Below are positions 39,310-48,726 of a stretch of 64,000 nt of DNA, piece by piece. The stretch is from a bacterium (GTDB taxonomy: Bacteria; Actinomycetota; Acidimicrobiia; Acidimicrobiales; CATQHL01), in NCBI GenBank assembly GCA_028824415.1, contig JAPPDX010000093.1:19156-83155 (forward strand), in the 5' to 3' direction. The position numbers and the translations under genes were made by a program. The notes under the pieces are model-generated. The model saw only the letters and a list, made by a program, of their open reading frames with translations, ran no database searches and was not told the origin of the DNA. How positions within the stretch are numbered: the first letter of the stretch is position 1; the number at the start of each line of letters is the position of its first letter.

Positions 39310-39587
39310 CAGCGCCTGGCTCCTCGCTCCTGGCCGGCGTGGAACCGGAACGTGCGCGTGGGGGCGAACTCGCCGAGCTTGTGGCCGACCATGGACTCGG
39401 TGATGTACACGGGCACGTGCTTGCGGCCGTCGTGCACCGCGATCGTGTGGCCGACCATGTCGGGGATGATCGTGGACCGGCGCGACCAGGTGCGGATGAC
39501 CCGCCGCTCGCCGGAGTCGTTCAACTCGTCCACCTTGGCGAGGAGATGATGATCGACGAACGGGCCCTTCTTCAGGCTTCTGGGCAT
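39309..39587 (-). CDS. rpsS: 30S ribosomal protein S19
   Basis: [57 protein letters not shown]. Confidence 0.97.
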   Translation of the reverse strand: MPRSLKKGPFVDHHLLAKVDELNDSGERRVIRTWSRRSTIIPDMVGHTIAVHDGRKHVPVYITESMVGHKLGEFAPTRTFRFHAGQERGARR

Positions 39588-39597
39588 CGTGAGCCTC

Positions 39598-40434
39598 CTA
39601 CCGCCGCCGCCCGCGGGTGCGCCTGCGGCGCACGATCATCTGCGACGACTGCTTCTTGGGGTTGCGCGTGCGCCCCTCCGGCTTCCCCCAGGGCGAGACA
39701 GGATGGCGCCCGCCGGAACTCTTCCCCTCGCCACCTCCGAGCGGGTGGTCCACCGGGTTCATTGCCACGCCGCGAGTCTGGGGACGCACGCCCTTGTGGC
39801 GGTTGCGCCCGGCCTTACCGATCTGCACCAACTCGTGCTCGGCGTTGCCGACGGCGCCGACGGTGGCGCGGCAGTCGATGGGGACCCGGCGCATCTCGGT
39901 GCTGGGCAGGCGCAGAGTGGCGAGGTTGCCCTCCTTGGCCACGAGCTGGAGGCGGGTGCCCGCCGCCCGGCCCATGCGCCCGCCGGCACCCGGCTTGAGT
40001 TCCACGTTGTGCACCACGGTGCCCACCGGGATGTACCGCAACGGCAGAGCGTTGCCCGGGCGGATCTCGACGCCGGTTCCCGACTCCAGCACATCCCCGA
40101 CCGCTATGCCGTCGGGCGCCAGGATGTAGGTCTTCGCCCCGTCGTAGTAGTGCAGCAGCGCGATGCGGCAGGTCCGGTTGGGGTCGTACTCGATGGTCGC
40201 AACCTTCGCCGGGACGCCGTCCTTGTTCCGGTGGAAGTCGATGATCCGGTAGCGGCGCTTGTGGCCGCCACCGCGATGCCGCGCCGTCTTGCGGCCGGCG
40301 TTGTTGCGGCCGCCCGTGGAGGGGCGGGGGGCGAGCAGGGACTTCTCCGGCGTGCTGCGGGTGATCTCGGAGAAGTCGTGCGCCGTCTGGAAGCGGCGGC
40401 CCGGGCTGGTTGGCTTGCGGCGCCGGATGCTCAT
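39598..40434 (-). CDS. rplB: 50S ribosomal protein L2
   Basis: [55 protein letters not shown]. Confidence 0.97.
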   Translation of the reverse strand: MSIRRRKPTSPGRRFQTAHDFSEITRSTPEKSLLAPRPSTGGRNNAGRKTARHRGGGHKRRYRIIDFHRNKDGVPAKVATIEYDPNRTCRIALLHYYDGAKTYILAPDGIAVGDVLESGTGVEIRPGNALPLRYIPVGTVVHNVELKPGAGGRMGRAAGTRLQLVAKEGNLATLRLPSTEMRRVPIDCRATVGAVGNAEHELVQIGKAGRNRHKGVRPQTRGVAMNPVDHPLGGGEGKSSGGRHPVSPWGKPEGRTRNPKKQSSQMIVRRRRTRGRRR

Positions 40435-40437
40435 GAC

Positions 40438-40728
40438 CTACACCTCGAAGAGTTCGATCGAGTCGCCCTCGGCGAGGGTGACCATCGCCCGCTTCGTGTC
40501 GGGTCGGCGCCCGTACGTGAGCCGGCGTCGGTTGCGAATGCGCTTGCCCTTGCGCCGCAGCGTGTTCACGTTCAACACCTGCACCTCGAATATCTCCTCG
40601 ACGGCCTTGGCGATCTCGGGCTTGCTGCTCGACGGATGGACCTTGAAGGTGTAGACGTTCTGCTCCAGCAGCGAGAAGGCCTTCTCGCTGATCACCGGCT
40701 CGAGGATCACGTCGCGTGCATCCTTCAC
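40438..40728 (-). CDS. rplW: 50S ribosomal protein L23
   Basis: MKDARDVILEPVISEKAFSLLEQNVYTFKVHPSSSKPEIAKAVEEIF. Confidence 0.96.
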   Translation of the reverse strand: MKDARDVILEPVISEKAFSLLEQNVYTFKVHPSSSKPEIAKAVEEIFEVQVLNVNTLRRKGKRIRNRRRLTYGRRPDTKRAMVTLAEGDSIELFEV

Positions 40729-41342
40729 GGCTGGTTCACCTCCGCCAGGGCCGCACTGGTGAAGACGACCACGTCGCTGACCAGTACGTCGTAGGTGTTC
40801 AACTGGTCCACCGGCAGGGTGTGCACGCGGGGCAGGTTGCGGAAGCTCTTGAGCGCGGTGACGTCGTCACGCTCCAGTACCGCCAGAACTCGCCCGCCGG
40901 CACCGAGCGCCTCCAGCTTCCGGACGGCGGACTTCGTCGACGGAGCGTCGAAGCCCCAGTCGTCAACGACGATGATCTTCCCCTCCGCGGCGCGGTCCGA
41001 CAGCGCCGAGCGCAGGGCCAGGCGCTTCATCTTCTTGGGCGTGGCCTGCGCGTAGCTGCGGGGCTGGGGGCCATGGGCGATGCCTCCGCCTCGCCACAGC
41101 GGCGAGCGGATGGAGCCGTGCCGGGCCCGGCCGGTGCCCTTCTGCCGCCACGGCTTGCCGCCGCCGCCGCGCACCTCCGAGCGGGTCTTGGTCTTGTGCG
41201 TGCCGCTGCGGCGAGCCGCCAGTTGCGCCGTCACGACCTGGTGCATGACCGCCACATTGGGTTCGATGCCGAAGACGTCGGAGGTGAGTTCGACCTTGCC
41301 GCGCTCGGAGCCGCTGACATCTCGGACGGGGACGGAGACCAT
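40725..41342 (-). CDS. rplD: 50S ribosomal protein L4
   Basis: RSGTHKTKTRSEVRGGGGKPWRQKGTGRARHGSIRSPLWRGGGIAHGPQPRSY. Confidence 0.97.
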   Translation of the reverse strand: MVSVPVRDVSGSERGKVELTSDVFGIEPNVAVMHQVVTAQLAARRSGTHKTKTRSEVRGGGGKPWRQKGTGRARHGSIRSPLWRGGGIAHGPQPRSYAQATPKKMKRLALRSALSDRAAEGKIIVVDDWGFDAPSTKSAVRKLEALGAGGRVLAVLERDDVTALKSFRNLPRVHTLPVDQLNTYDVLVSDVVVFTSAALAEVNQP

Positions 41343-41348
41343 GATCGG

Positions 41349-41987
41349 CTAGGCCTGCTTGATGGCGTTGCGGATGACGACCTGGCCGCCCCGGGGGCCG
41401 GGCACCGAGCCCCTGACCAGCAGCAGGTTGCGTTCGGCGTCGGCCTTGACCACCCGGAGGTTCAGGGTGGTCGTCCTGCGGGCACCGTGGTGGCCGGGCA
41501 TCTTGCGGCCCTTGAAGATGCGCGACGGGGTGGCGCACTGGCCCACCGCACCCGGCGCCCGGTGAATCTTGTGGGCGCCGTGGCTGGCCTTCTGGCCGCT
41601 GAAGCCGTGACGCTTCATCACGCCGGTGAACCCCTTGCCCTTGCTGACGGCGGTCACGTCCACCAGTTCGCCGTCGGCGAGGATGTCCACGTTGATCTCC
41701 TGGCCCACGGCATAGTCGCTCACATCGTCGAGGCGGAGCTCCACCAGGCTGCGCCCCGGCTCGCTGCCGTGGCGTTCGAAGTGCCCGCGCTCGGGATTGT
41801 TCAGTTTGGCCGCGTCGGTGTAGCCCCACGTGACCTGCAGCGCCGAGTACCCGTCGACCTCGGGAGTCTTCAGCTGCACGACCCGGCACGGCTCGACGCG
41901 CAGGACCGTCACCGGGACGACGCGGTCGCTGTCGTCCCAGACCTGGGTCATGCCCACCTTCTCGCCGATGATCGCCTTCGTCGCCAT
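41349..41987 (-). CDS. rplC: 50S ribosomal protein L3
   Basis: MATKAIIGEKVGMTQVWDDSDRVVPVTVLRVEPCRVVQLKT; GSVPGPRGGQVVIRNAIKQA. Confidence 0.96.
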   Translation of the reverse strand: MATKAIIGEKVGMTQVWDDSDRVVPVTVLRVEPCRVVQLKTPEVDGYSALQVTWGYTDAAKLNNPERGHFERHGSEPGRSLVELRLDDVSDYAVGQEINVDILADGELVDVTAVSKGKGFTGVMKRHGFSGQKASHGAHKIHRAPGAVGQCATPSRIFKGRKMPGHHGARRTTTLNLRVVKADAERNLLLVRGSVPGPRGGQVVIRNAIKQA

Positions 41988-42177
41988 GTCTGGGTGCTGT
42001 CGCTCCGTGGCTTCGTGTCGGGGCGCTCGTCGCCCTGACGCGAACGCTCCGCACGGGCCAACCCGGCGGAGCGATTCTCGGTTTGCTGCGTGGTTCCCGC
42101 CGCCTGCGCCGAGGGCGCGTCGCAGGCCTTCGCAGACGTCGATTGGATCCCGAAGATCGTTCTCCGGGAAGCGATGC

Positions 42178-42183
42178 ACTATA
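42178..42183 (-). promoter_or_regulatory. candidate -10 (TATAGT) of ribosomal run; ~190-nt leader to rplC
   Basis: TATAGT on minus strand in GC-rich context; no convincing -35. Confidence 0.25.
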
Positions 42184-42283
42184 CCGGCGACGAGCCCCGA
42201 TCCCACGCCCGCGCGGGAGCGGGACGGTCTGTGCGGTCAGGCCACCCGCTGAGGAATTGCGTCCCGGTGGCGGCCCGCGCCGC

Positions 42284-43354
42284 TCAGGTGAACGGGATGG
42301 GTGTCTGGACCCACCACGGGCGGTCGCTGGTGTGGATCTCCGTGACCCACTTCACCCACCACAGCCCGCGCCGCCCGGGGGCCACGAGGCGCGCCGGGAA
42401 ACCGTGGCCACGCGACAGGGGCGTGCCGCCGACGGTGTGAGCCAAGATCATGTGGCCTGCGTCGCTGAGCGGGAAGCGCCGCGCGTAGCCGGTGGCCGAA
42501 CGCACCTCGAGGCTGCGCCCGGAGATGTCCGGGCCCAGCAGCTCGGTCAGCGGCACGCCCTTCCACGTCTGGGTGCTGTACCAGCCGCTGGTGCAGTCCA
42601 GCGTGGCCTCCACGGTGCGGCCGTGGCCGATCAGTTCCTGGTAGCCGACGTCCCGGTTGACCGAGCCCCGCAGGCGCAAGACCCAGTCCTCCGGGTCGAT
42701 TGTCGGGGGCGAGTCGTCGAGCCACTGCACCACCGGCATCCGGCGCGGCTCACCGGATCCGACCTCGTGAGAGCCCGTGAAGCGCCGCTCAGCGGCGAAG
42801 AACTGCTCGAAGCCGGTTCGGGCCAGCAGCGCGACGCCCGCCACGGCGAGCGCCTGCAGCGCCGTGCGGCGCGACAGGTCCACCGGGCGGATCCGTTGCG
42901 GCCGGCCCACCACGTGCCACACCGCCAGTGGCACCGCTGCGAAGGCGAAGATGAGGTGCAGACCCATGGCCGACCACACGCCGATCGCCTGCCAGAAACC
43001 GAGCGCATGCACGATTCCGGTGGCGAAGGCCCCCGTGACGAAGACGCCCAGGGCCATCGAGGCGTACCTGCTGGGACGGCGCCGACGGAGGCCTCGGCGC
43101 ACGACGGGCACCTTCGGGCGCGCCAATACGAGCACGGTGAAACCCACGACACCGTGCATGATCACGATCCAGGCGGTCGAAGCGCCGCCGAGCAGGAACG
43201 CACTGGCCCCGGTCACCCACGCCAGCACCAGCATCACGAGCAGAGCCAGGTTGGTCTTCCGGCTACGGGTACCCGCCCGCTCGGGTGCGGGCAGCCTGGG
43301 GCGAGACCATCGGCGAACTGGCCGTTCAGCGGCGGGCCGGTCTACTGCGGGCAC
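42284..43354 (-). CDS. membrane-anchored molybdopterin-dependent oxidoreductase (sulfite oxidase/YedY-like)
   Basis: N-terminal TM bundle; LRGSVNRDVGYQEL, VEATLDCTSGWYSTQTWKGVPLTELL. Confidence 0.88.
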   Translation of the reverse strand: MPAVDRPAAERPVRRWSRPRLPAPERAGTRSRKTNLALLVMLVLAWVTGASAFLLGGASTAWIVIMHGVVGFTVLVLARPKVPVVRRGLRRRRPSRYASMALGVFVTGAFATGIVHALGFWQAIGVWSAMGLHLIFAFAAVPLAVWHVVGRPQRIRPVDLSRRTALQALAVAGVALLARTGFEQFFAAERRFTGSHEVGSGEPRRMPVVQWLDDSPPTIDPEDWVLRLRGSVNRDVGYQELIGHGRTVEATLDCTSGWYSTQTWKGVPLTELLGPDISGRSLEVRSATGYARRFPLSDAGHMILAHTVGGTPLSRGHGFPARLVAPGRRGLWWVKWVTEIHTSDRPWWVQTPIPFT

Positions 43355-43478
43355 TCACCATCGAGAATACCGACCGCCCCGAGGCTCGGGGCCGCGACGA
43401 GTGGGCGACCCCGGCGCCCAGCGCGTACCGTTGACGAACCCGAACCAGACCGAGCACCGAAGCACCCGAGGAGGCACC

Positions 43479-44444
43479 GTGCGCGCCATCCAGATCTCCG
43501 AGAACGGCGGTCCTGAGGTTCTGTCCCTCACCGAGATGCCCGAGCCCGCTCCCGCTGCCGGCCAGATCGTCGCCGACGTCGCCGCCGCCGGAGTCAACTT
43601 CGTGGACACCTATCAGCGAATCGGCCTGTACCCGATCGCAGTGCCGTACACCGCTGGACTGGAAGGGGCCGGGGTGGTGACCGCCGTCGGAGATGGTGTC
43701 ACCGACATCGCGGTCGGCGACCGGGTGGCGTGGTGCGGCGGGCAGGGCTCCTACGCAGAGTGTTGCGCGCTGGACGCCGCCGGTGTGGTGCCCGTGCCCG
43801 AAGGCATCTCACTCGACACCGCTGCGGCCGCCATGCTGCAGGGGCTCACCGCGCACTACCTGGTCGTCGACACATTCCCGCTGGAGCCGGGCCACCGCTG
43901 CCTGATCCATGCCGGGGCGGGTGGGACGGGACTGCTGCTGATCCAGATGGCCAAGCGTCTCGGCGCCGAGGTGTTCACCACCGTCGGCACCCCCGCCAAG
44001 GGTGAGCTTGCAGCCGGGGCGGGTGCCGACCACGTGATTCTGTACAACGACGTGGACTTCGCCGAGGCGATCGTCGACATCGCCGGACCGCGCCCGCTTG
44101 ACGTGGTTTACGACGGCGTCGGGGCGTCCGTCTTCGACGCCAGCCTGGGGCTGCTGCGGCGCCGCGGCACGATGGCCACTTTCGGCAACGCCTCGGGGCC
44201 GGTGCCGCCGGTCGCCCCGCTGCGGCTCTCCCAGGAGGGCTCGCTGTTCCTCACCCGTCCCACACTCTGGGACCACGTCGCCGAGCGCGCCGACCTGCTC
44301 GCCCGCTCCGGAGACCTGTTCGACTGGATCGGCGAGGGCATGGACGTCCGCATCGGTCTGGAGCTCCCCCTCGCCGAGGCCGCCGAGGCACACCGCCGCC
44401 TCGAGGGCCGCGCCACCACCGGAAAGATCCTGTTGCGCCCCTGA
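43479..44444 (+). CDS. NADPH:quinone oxidoreductase (zinc-independent MDR family)
   Basis: VRAIQISENGGPEVLSLTEMPEP; GVNFVDTYQRIGLYP; HAGAGGTGLLLIQMAK. Confidence 0.93.
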   Translation: MRAIQISENGGPEVLSLTEMPEPAPAAGQIVADVAAAGVNFVDTYQRIGLYPIAVPYTAGLEGAGVVTAVGDGVTDIAVGDRVAWCGGQGSYAECCALDAAGVVPVPEGISLDTAAAAMLQGLTAHYLVVDTFPLEPGHRCLIHAGAGGTGLLLIQMAKRLGAEVFTTVGTPAKGELAAGAGADHVILYNDVDFAEAIVDIAGPRPLDVVYDGVGASVFDASLGLLRRRGTMATFGNASGPVPPVAPLRLSQEGSLFLTRPTLWDHVAERADLLARSGDLFDWIGEGMDVRIGLELPLAEAAEAHRRLEGRATTGKILLRP

Positions 44445-44539
44445 CCCCCACCGGCGGCCGGTTCCTCGAGGCCGCCTCTTTCGTCAGGAGATCGCGCCCC
44501 TGACCAGCCGGCCACGCCAGGGGCGTAGTCTCCGCCCCG

Positions 44540-45622
44540 GTGGCTTCGAGACGTGGGCGCGGCCTGGTGCCGCAGCGGCCCATCGTGCGGATCGTCCTGC
44601 TGCTGGCCGTGGCAGGCATGGCAAGCGGGATTGCAGGCGCCGTGTTCACCGGAGGGGAGACAGCAGCACGGGATCCCGCGGCCACGCGAACTGCTCCCGG
44701 CGAGGCTCCGCCAGCTGCAGAGCCGACAGTCAGCGAGCCCCCGGTACCCCAGCCGGTGACGGCTCCCGTCGAACCACCCGCACCCCAGCCCGAAGCCGCT
44801 CCCGTCGAACCACCCGCAGTCGAGCAGACCCCCGTCGCACCTCCTCCACCGGAGGCCGCGGCCGAGTTGATCGAACAGCTGCGGCCGCTGGTGGCCGCGC
44901 CGGACCCGAACGTCCCGGACTACGACCGCGACCACTTCGCGGGCTGGCTGGACGCCGACGGCGACTGCGTGAACACCCGCCACGAGATCCTGCAGTCCGA
45001 GGCGGTTGGTTTCTCAATGAACGCCGAGGGCTGCGCCGTGGATTCGGGAGAGTGGTTCGATCCCTACACGGACCGGACGTTCACCGATCCGCGCGATCTC
45101 GACGTGGACCATGTCGTGGCGCTGGCAGACGCATGGGTTTCGGGCGCCTGGGCCTGGGCCGACGAGTTGCTGGACCGCTTCAGCAATGACCTCGGCAACC
45201 TCAACGCCATCGCCGCGGGCGAGAATCGCTCGAAGTCCGCCCGGGGGCCCGCCGACTACAGCCCCACGGCGCCTGCGGCTCGCTGCGAGTACCTCGTGCA
45301 GTACGCCACGGTGAAGATCCGCTGGGAACTCTCGATCACCCCGCGCGACTTCGAGGTGGTGGCGGCCGGGCTGGCGGGCTGCGACGTGGGCAGGATCCCG
45401 GACGCGCCAGCGGAATCATCCGAGCCGCCTCCCACCACGACTGCCGCGGCGCCCGAACCGGATTGCCATCCGGCTTACGAGCCGTGCCTGCCGAACCTTC
45501 CCGGCGACGTCTTGAACTGCGGCGACCTGCGCTCGGATCAGAAGCCGGTCACCGTCCTGGTACCGGGCGACGATCCCTACCGGCTGGACCGGGACCGCGA
45601 CGGGAGGGGCTGCACAAGTTGA
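44540..45622 (+). CDS. secreted/anchored HNH-type (DUF1524-like) nuclease with excalibur-like C-terminus
   Basis: DLDVDHVVALADAWVSGA ... LGNLNAIAAGENRSKSARGP; DPYRLDRDRDGRGC. Confidence 0.8.
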   Translation: MASRRGRGLVPQRPIVRIVLLLAVAGMASGIAGAVFTGGETAARDPAATRTAPGEAPPAAEPTVSEPPVPQPVTAPVEPPAPQPEAAPVEPPAVEQTPVAPPPPEAAAELIEQLRPLVAAPDPNVPDYDRDHFAGWLDADGDCVNTRHEILQSEAVGFSMNAEGCAVDSGEWFDPYTDRTFTDPRDLDVDHVVALADAWVSGAWAWADELLDRFSNDLGNLNAIAAGENRSKSARGPADYSPTAPAARCEYLVQYATVKIRWELSITPRDFEVVAAGLAGCDVGRIPDAPAESSEPPPTTTAAAPEPDCHPAYEPCLPNLPGDVLNCGDLRSDQKPVTVLVPGDDPYRLDRDRDGRGCTS

Positions 45623-45732
45623 CTCCGCGGCCCGGGTGATCCGCCGAACCGTTGCCGCGCTGACGGGAGTGTAGTTAGGCGCTCTGGAGAGCAAATCGCG
45701 CTGGACCCGCGGCCGACGAGTCCGTCACTCCG

Positions 45733-47421
45733 TCACCGAGCGAACGAGAACACAACGTTGCCCAGGCTGGCCTCAGCATTGGCCGGCCCGCCGATGTTCC
45801 GCACGATCGTCATGCGCGAGGAGCCGCAGTCGCCGAAGTCGTCGCAGTCGATGTTGCCGGTCAGGCCTCTGTACCCCGTCACACCGTTTAGATAGTCGCG
45901 CACGCCTTGACGATCGACGACAAGAGTTCGACCGTCGAGGTACGAGGCCGCCATGATTGCGTCGAGCAGCAGCGTCGTGGCGTCGTAGCCGTGCGCCCAG
46001 AACGGTGACGACGGAGGCTCACCGTAGCGCGACCGGTAGGTGGCCAAGAAGTCGCCGGCCGAGGTCCCCGTGCTCTCGTTCCTGTTGCTGCCGACACGCG
46101 TGTCGGGAGCCGAGAAGTACATGCCCGTGGTCTGGGGGAGCGAGACGAAGGCGGGATAGAGCAGGCCGTCGGCGGCCAGGAGCAACGTGCCCTCCAGCCC
46201 CCGCACTGCCGGCACTTGGGCGGCGATGTAGGCGCCGGCGGGCTCGAAGATCGGGAAGAACAGCGCGCCGGGCCTGCCCGAGGCGATACCGGTCAGCACC
46301 GGGACCACATTTGTGCCATCGGGGTCGACCTCGGCGAAACTCGTGACAGTGCCACCCCCGCGCTCGAAGGCGTCGACGAACGCCTGGGCGATTCCAGTTG
46401 TGTAGCCGTCGCCGTCGTGGATTGCCGCCGCCCTGCGGACACCCAGTTCGCGCAGCACGAACTCGGCCATGGCCACACCTTGGTAGAAGTCGTTGTCAGC
46501 AGTGCGGTAGTAGCCGACGCTGTGCCACGTTCCGGCGTTGCCGGCCAGGTCCGATGTCAGCGCCGGCGCCGTGTTGGCGCCCGAGATCAGCACCATGCCC
46601 GCCGCGGTGAGCAGCGGCGCAGCGGCCAGTGTGGCTCCCGAACAGGAAGTGCCGATCACACCGACCACGTCATTGTCGGCGACGATGGCCTGCGCTCCGG
46701 CCTCCGCTCCCCGGTAGGAGCACCGAGAATCGAGTCCAGCACCCATGTCCACATCGAACCCGCGGATCGGACCGTAGTCCTCGATCGCGAGCATGACGCT
46801 GCGCTCTATCGGCAGGCCGCGGAACGCCATGTCGCCCGACACGGAATTGAGCGAGCGAATCTGGATCTCTTGACCCGGCGCGATCCTGACGACGCCCAAC
46901 GACCCGTCCCCAGGTGGCGTGACCGTCGTGCGGCGCGGAGGAGCCGTATCAAGTGGCGCCGTCGCGTCGCCGACGGTGTACCACGACGCGAACAGCCAGC
47001 GGCCGACGGCGGCCGTGCGGTAGGGGAAGTTGCGCGCCCGCGGAAGCCACTGCCGGTCGGCACCGACCTGCAGGGCGAACTCCACCTTGCCGTTGGCGAG
47101 TTTGCGCGCTCTGATCCGCACGTCATTGCCGTCGCTCATGCCGAACGGCGAGGACCGGAGCCAGCGGTCGACCTCGACGGTGGCGTAAGGGAAGAACCGG
47201 AGACGCGGCAACCACAGGTCACCGCCGGCCACCCGGAGTCCGAATTCGACGTTGCCGTTGGAAAGCTTGCGGGCCGCGATGCGTACGCTCAAGGGCGCCT
47301 CCGCGGTGTCGCCGACCGTCTGAGCCCCCGCGCTACCGGTCCCGACCGCGGCGACGACCGAGCCCAGCAGGCTGACCAGCAAGACCGCGGCGACGAGTTG
47401 CCGGCGGGCGATCATCGACAT
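45733..47421 (-). CDS. secreted ABC-type substrate-binding (LivK-like) receptor with two N-terminal repeats
   Basis: Sec-type signal; two repeats (ARKLSNGNVEFGLRV...WLPRLRFFPY, ARKLANGKVEFALQV...WLPRARNFPY); VVGVIGTSCSGATLAAAPLLTAAGMVLISG. Confidence 0.82.
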   Translation of the reverse strand: MSMIARRQLVAAVLLVSLLGSVVAAVGTGSAGAQTVGDTAEAPLSVRIAARKLSNGNVEFGLRVAGGDLWLPRLRFFPYATVEVDRWLRSSPFGMSDGNDVRIRARKLANGKVEFALQVGADRQWLPRARNFPYRTAAVGRWLFASWYTVGDATAPLDTAPPRRTTVTPPGDGSLGVVRIAPGQEIQIRSLNSVSGDMAFRGLPIERSVMLAIEDYGPIRGFDVDMGAGLDSRCSYRGAEAGAQAIVADNDVVGVIGTSCSGATLAAAPLLTAAGMVLISGANTAPALTSDLAGNAGTWHSVGYYRTADNDFYQGVAMAEFVLRELGVRRAAAIHDGDGYTTGIAQAFVDAFERGGGTVTSFAEVDPDGTNVVPVLTGIASGRPGALFFPIFEPAGAYIAAQVPAVRGLEGTLLLAADGLLYPAFVSLPQTTGMYFSAPDTRVGSNRNESTGTSAGDFLATYRSRYGEPPSSPFWAHGYDATTLLLDAIMAASYLDGRTLVVDRQGVRDYLNGVTGYRGLTGNIDCDDFGDCGSSRMTIVRNIGGPANAEASLGNVVFSFAR

Positions 47422-47604
47422 TCGAGACTCCTAAGGGTCTACGCCAACCGGCAGATTGTCGCGCAGCCGTGTGTGAGTTCACTCAGAAGCGGCCGCGAAT
47501 GTGCAGACGCTGCCTGGCACTATAGGCCACACTACAGAAGTATACGAACGCTGGATATCTCGCCGGGCCAGAGCAAAGGTCCCTGCCGCGGCGGCGCGGC
47601 ACCG

Positions 47605-48402
47605 CTAGCGGCCGAAGTCGAAGGTGCTGATCTCGACGAGTTGCTCGGCGACGAGTTCGACCGCCGCCTCGAAGAGATCCTTGCCTGCCTCGGCTGTGGC
47701 GCCGGTGGGGTCGCCGATGTGGCCGTCGGGGCCGAAGTCGTTGGACAGCCAGCCGAACGTGGTCAGCCCGCCGAAGCGCACGTGGGTCTGCTGCGCCAGC
47801 CCCTCGGGCACCTGCCGGACCGCGCGGTCCATGTGCACCAACTCCGGACGCAGGTGCAGCATGACGGAGGTCTCGTCGTGGCCGCCGTGGATACCCATGC
47901 CCAGTTCGCTGGCAGTGCTGGGGCGTCCCCCGTGGTCGGGCGGCACGAACGGATGCACGAGAAATGTGCGCAGGCCGAAGCGGCGACGCAGCTCCCGGCA
48001 GGCCACATTGAGCAGCGCGCTGTTGCCCCCGTGGCCGTTGAGGAAGACCAGCCGCTCGGCGCCGGTGGCGGCCACCGAGCGACCGACGTCGTTGGCCACC
48101 GCCAGCAGGGTCTCGCTGGACAGCCACAACGATCCGGGCGACCAGGAGTGCTCATCGGACTTCGAGATCGACAGAGTTGGCAGCAACCAGGCGTCGGCCT
48201 CCTCGCCGCACTCTGCCACCGCCGCCCGTGCCGCCTCATCGGCGACCACGTGATCCACCGACAGCGGCAGGTGTGGCCCATGCTGCTCGACGGCGCCGAT
48301 CGGCCACACCAGCGTTGACCCCGGGCCGATCCGCTCGGCGATCTCCGGAGCGGTCAGGTTCTCCAGCCGCCGCGGCTCGCTCGGATCCGCATGGGTGCCC
48401 AT
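47605..48402 (-). CDS. creatininase family amidase (MftE-like)
   Basis: LVWPIGAVEQHGPHLPLSVDHVVAD; VFLNGHGGNSALLN; GIHGGHDETSVML. Confidence 0.9.
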   Translation of the reverse strand: MGTHADPSEPRRLENLTAPEIAERIGPGSTLVWPIGAVEQHGPHLPLSVDHVVADEAARAAVAECGEEADAWLLPTLSISKSDEHSWSPGSLWLSSETLLAVANDVGRSVAATGAERLVFLNGHGGNSALLNVACRELRRRFGLRTFLVHPFVPPDHGGRPSTASELGMGIHGGHDETSVMLHLRPELVHMDRAVRQVPEGLAQQTHVRFGGLTTFGWLSNDFGPDGHIGDPTGATAEAGKDLFEAAVELVAEQLVEISTFDFGR

Positions 48403-48454
48403 GCCGCCACGCTACCGGCGCGTGCGGGGTCGGCCGCCTTGGACCTCGGTTCGC

Positions 48455-48483
48455 TTGCGAAACGCTGGCACAGATGTCATAAT
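48455..48483 (+). promoter_or_regulatory. vapBC promoter: TTGCGA - 17 nt - CATAAT
   Basis: -35 48455-48460, -10 48478-48483, ATG at 48490. Confidence 0.6.
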
Positions 48484-48491
48484 GCTGTCAT
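48475..48491. promoter_or_regulatory. direct repeat TGTCAT-AATGC-TGTCAT, operator candidate
   Basis: Copies at 48475-48480 and 48486-48491, overlapping -10 and start codon. Confidence 0.45.
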
Positions 48492-48726
48492 GGCTGTGCA
48501 GATCACGATCCGGGATGTCCCCGAGGAGGTCCGCGACGAACTCGCCGCCCGCGCCGCGGCACAGCGCCGGTCGATGCAGGAGTACCTCCGCGGCGAGTTG
48601 GAGCGGATCGCGGCTCGCCCGTCGCTGGACACGTGGCTCCGGGAGGTTCAGTACCGGAAAGCGGCAACCGGCACCCACGTGGGGGCCTCGGAGATCCTGC
48701 AAGCGCGCGACGCCGACCGGACGTGA
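48490..48726 (+). CDS. VapB/FitA-like antitoxin
   Basis: MAVQITIRDVPEEVRDELAARAAAQRRSMQEYLRGELERIA, RHH type. Confidence 0.88.
   Translation: MAVQITIRDVPEEVRDELAARAAAQRRSMQEYLRGELERIAARPSLDTWLREVQYRKAATGTHVGASEILQARDADRT

Noticed and set aside
42000-42280. Possible rpsJ remnant upstream of rplC
   Set aside because: Translation of this region (MGSGLVAGIVHRFPENDLRD...) shows no S10 similarity.
46216-48318. 700-aa plus-strand ORF
   Set aside because: Antisense to the substrate-binding protein and creatininase genes, both with clear motifs.
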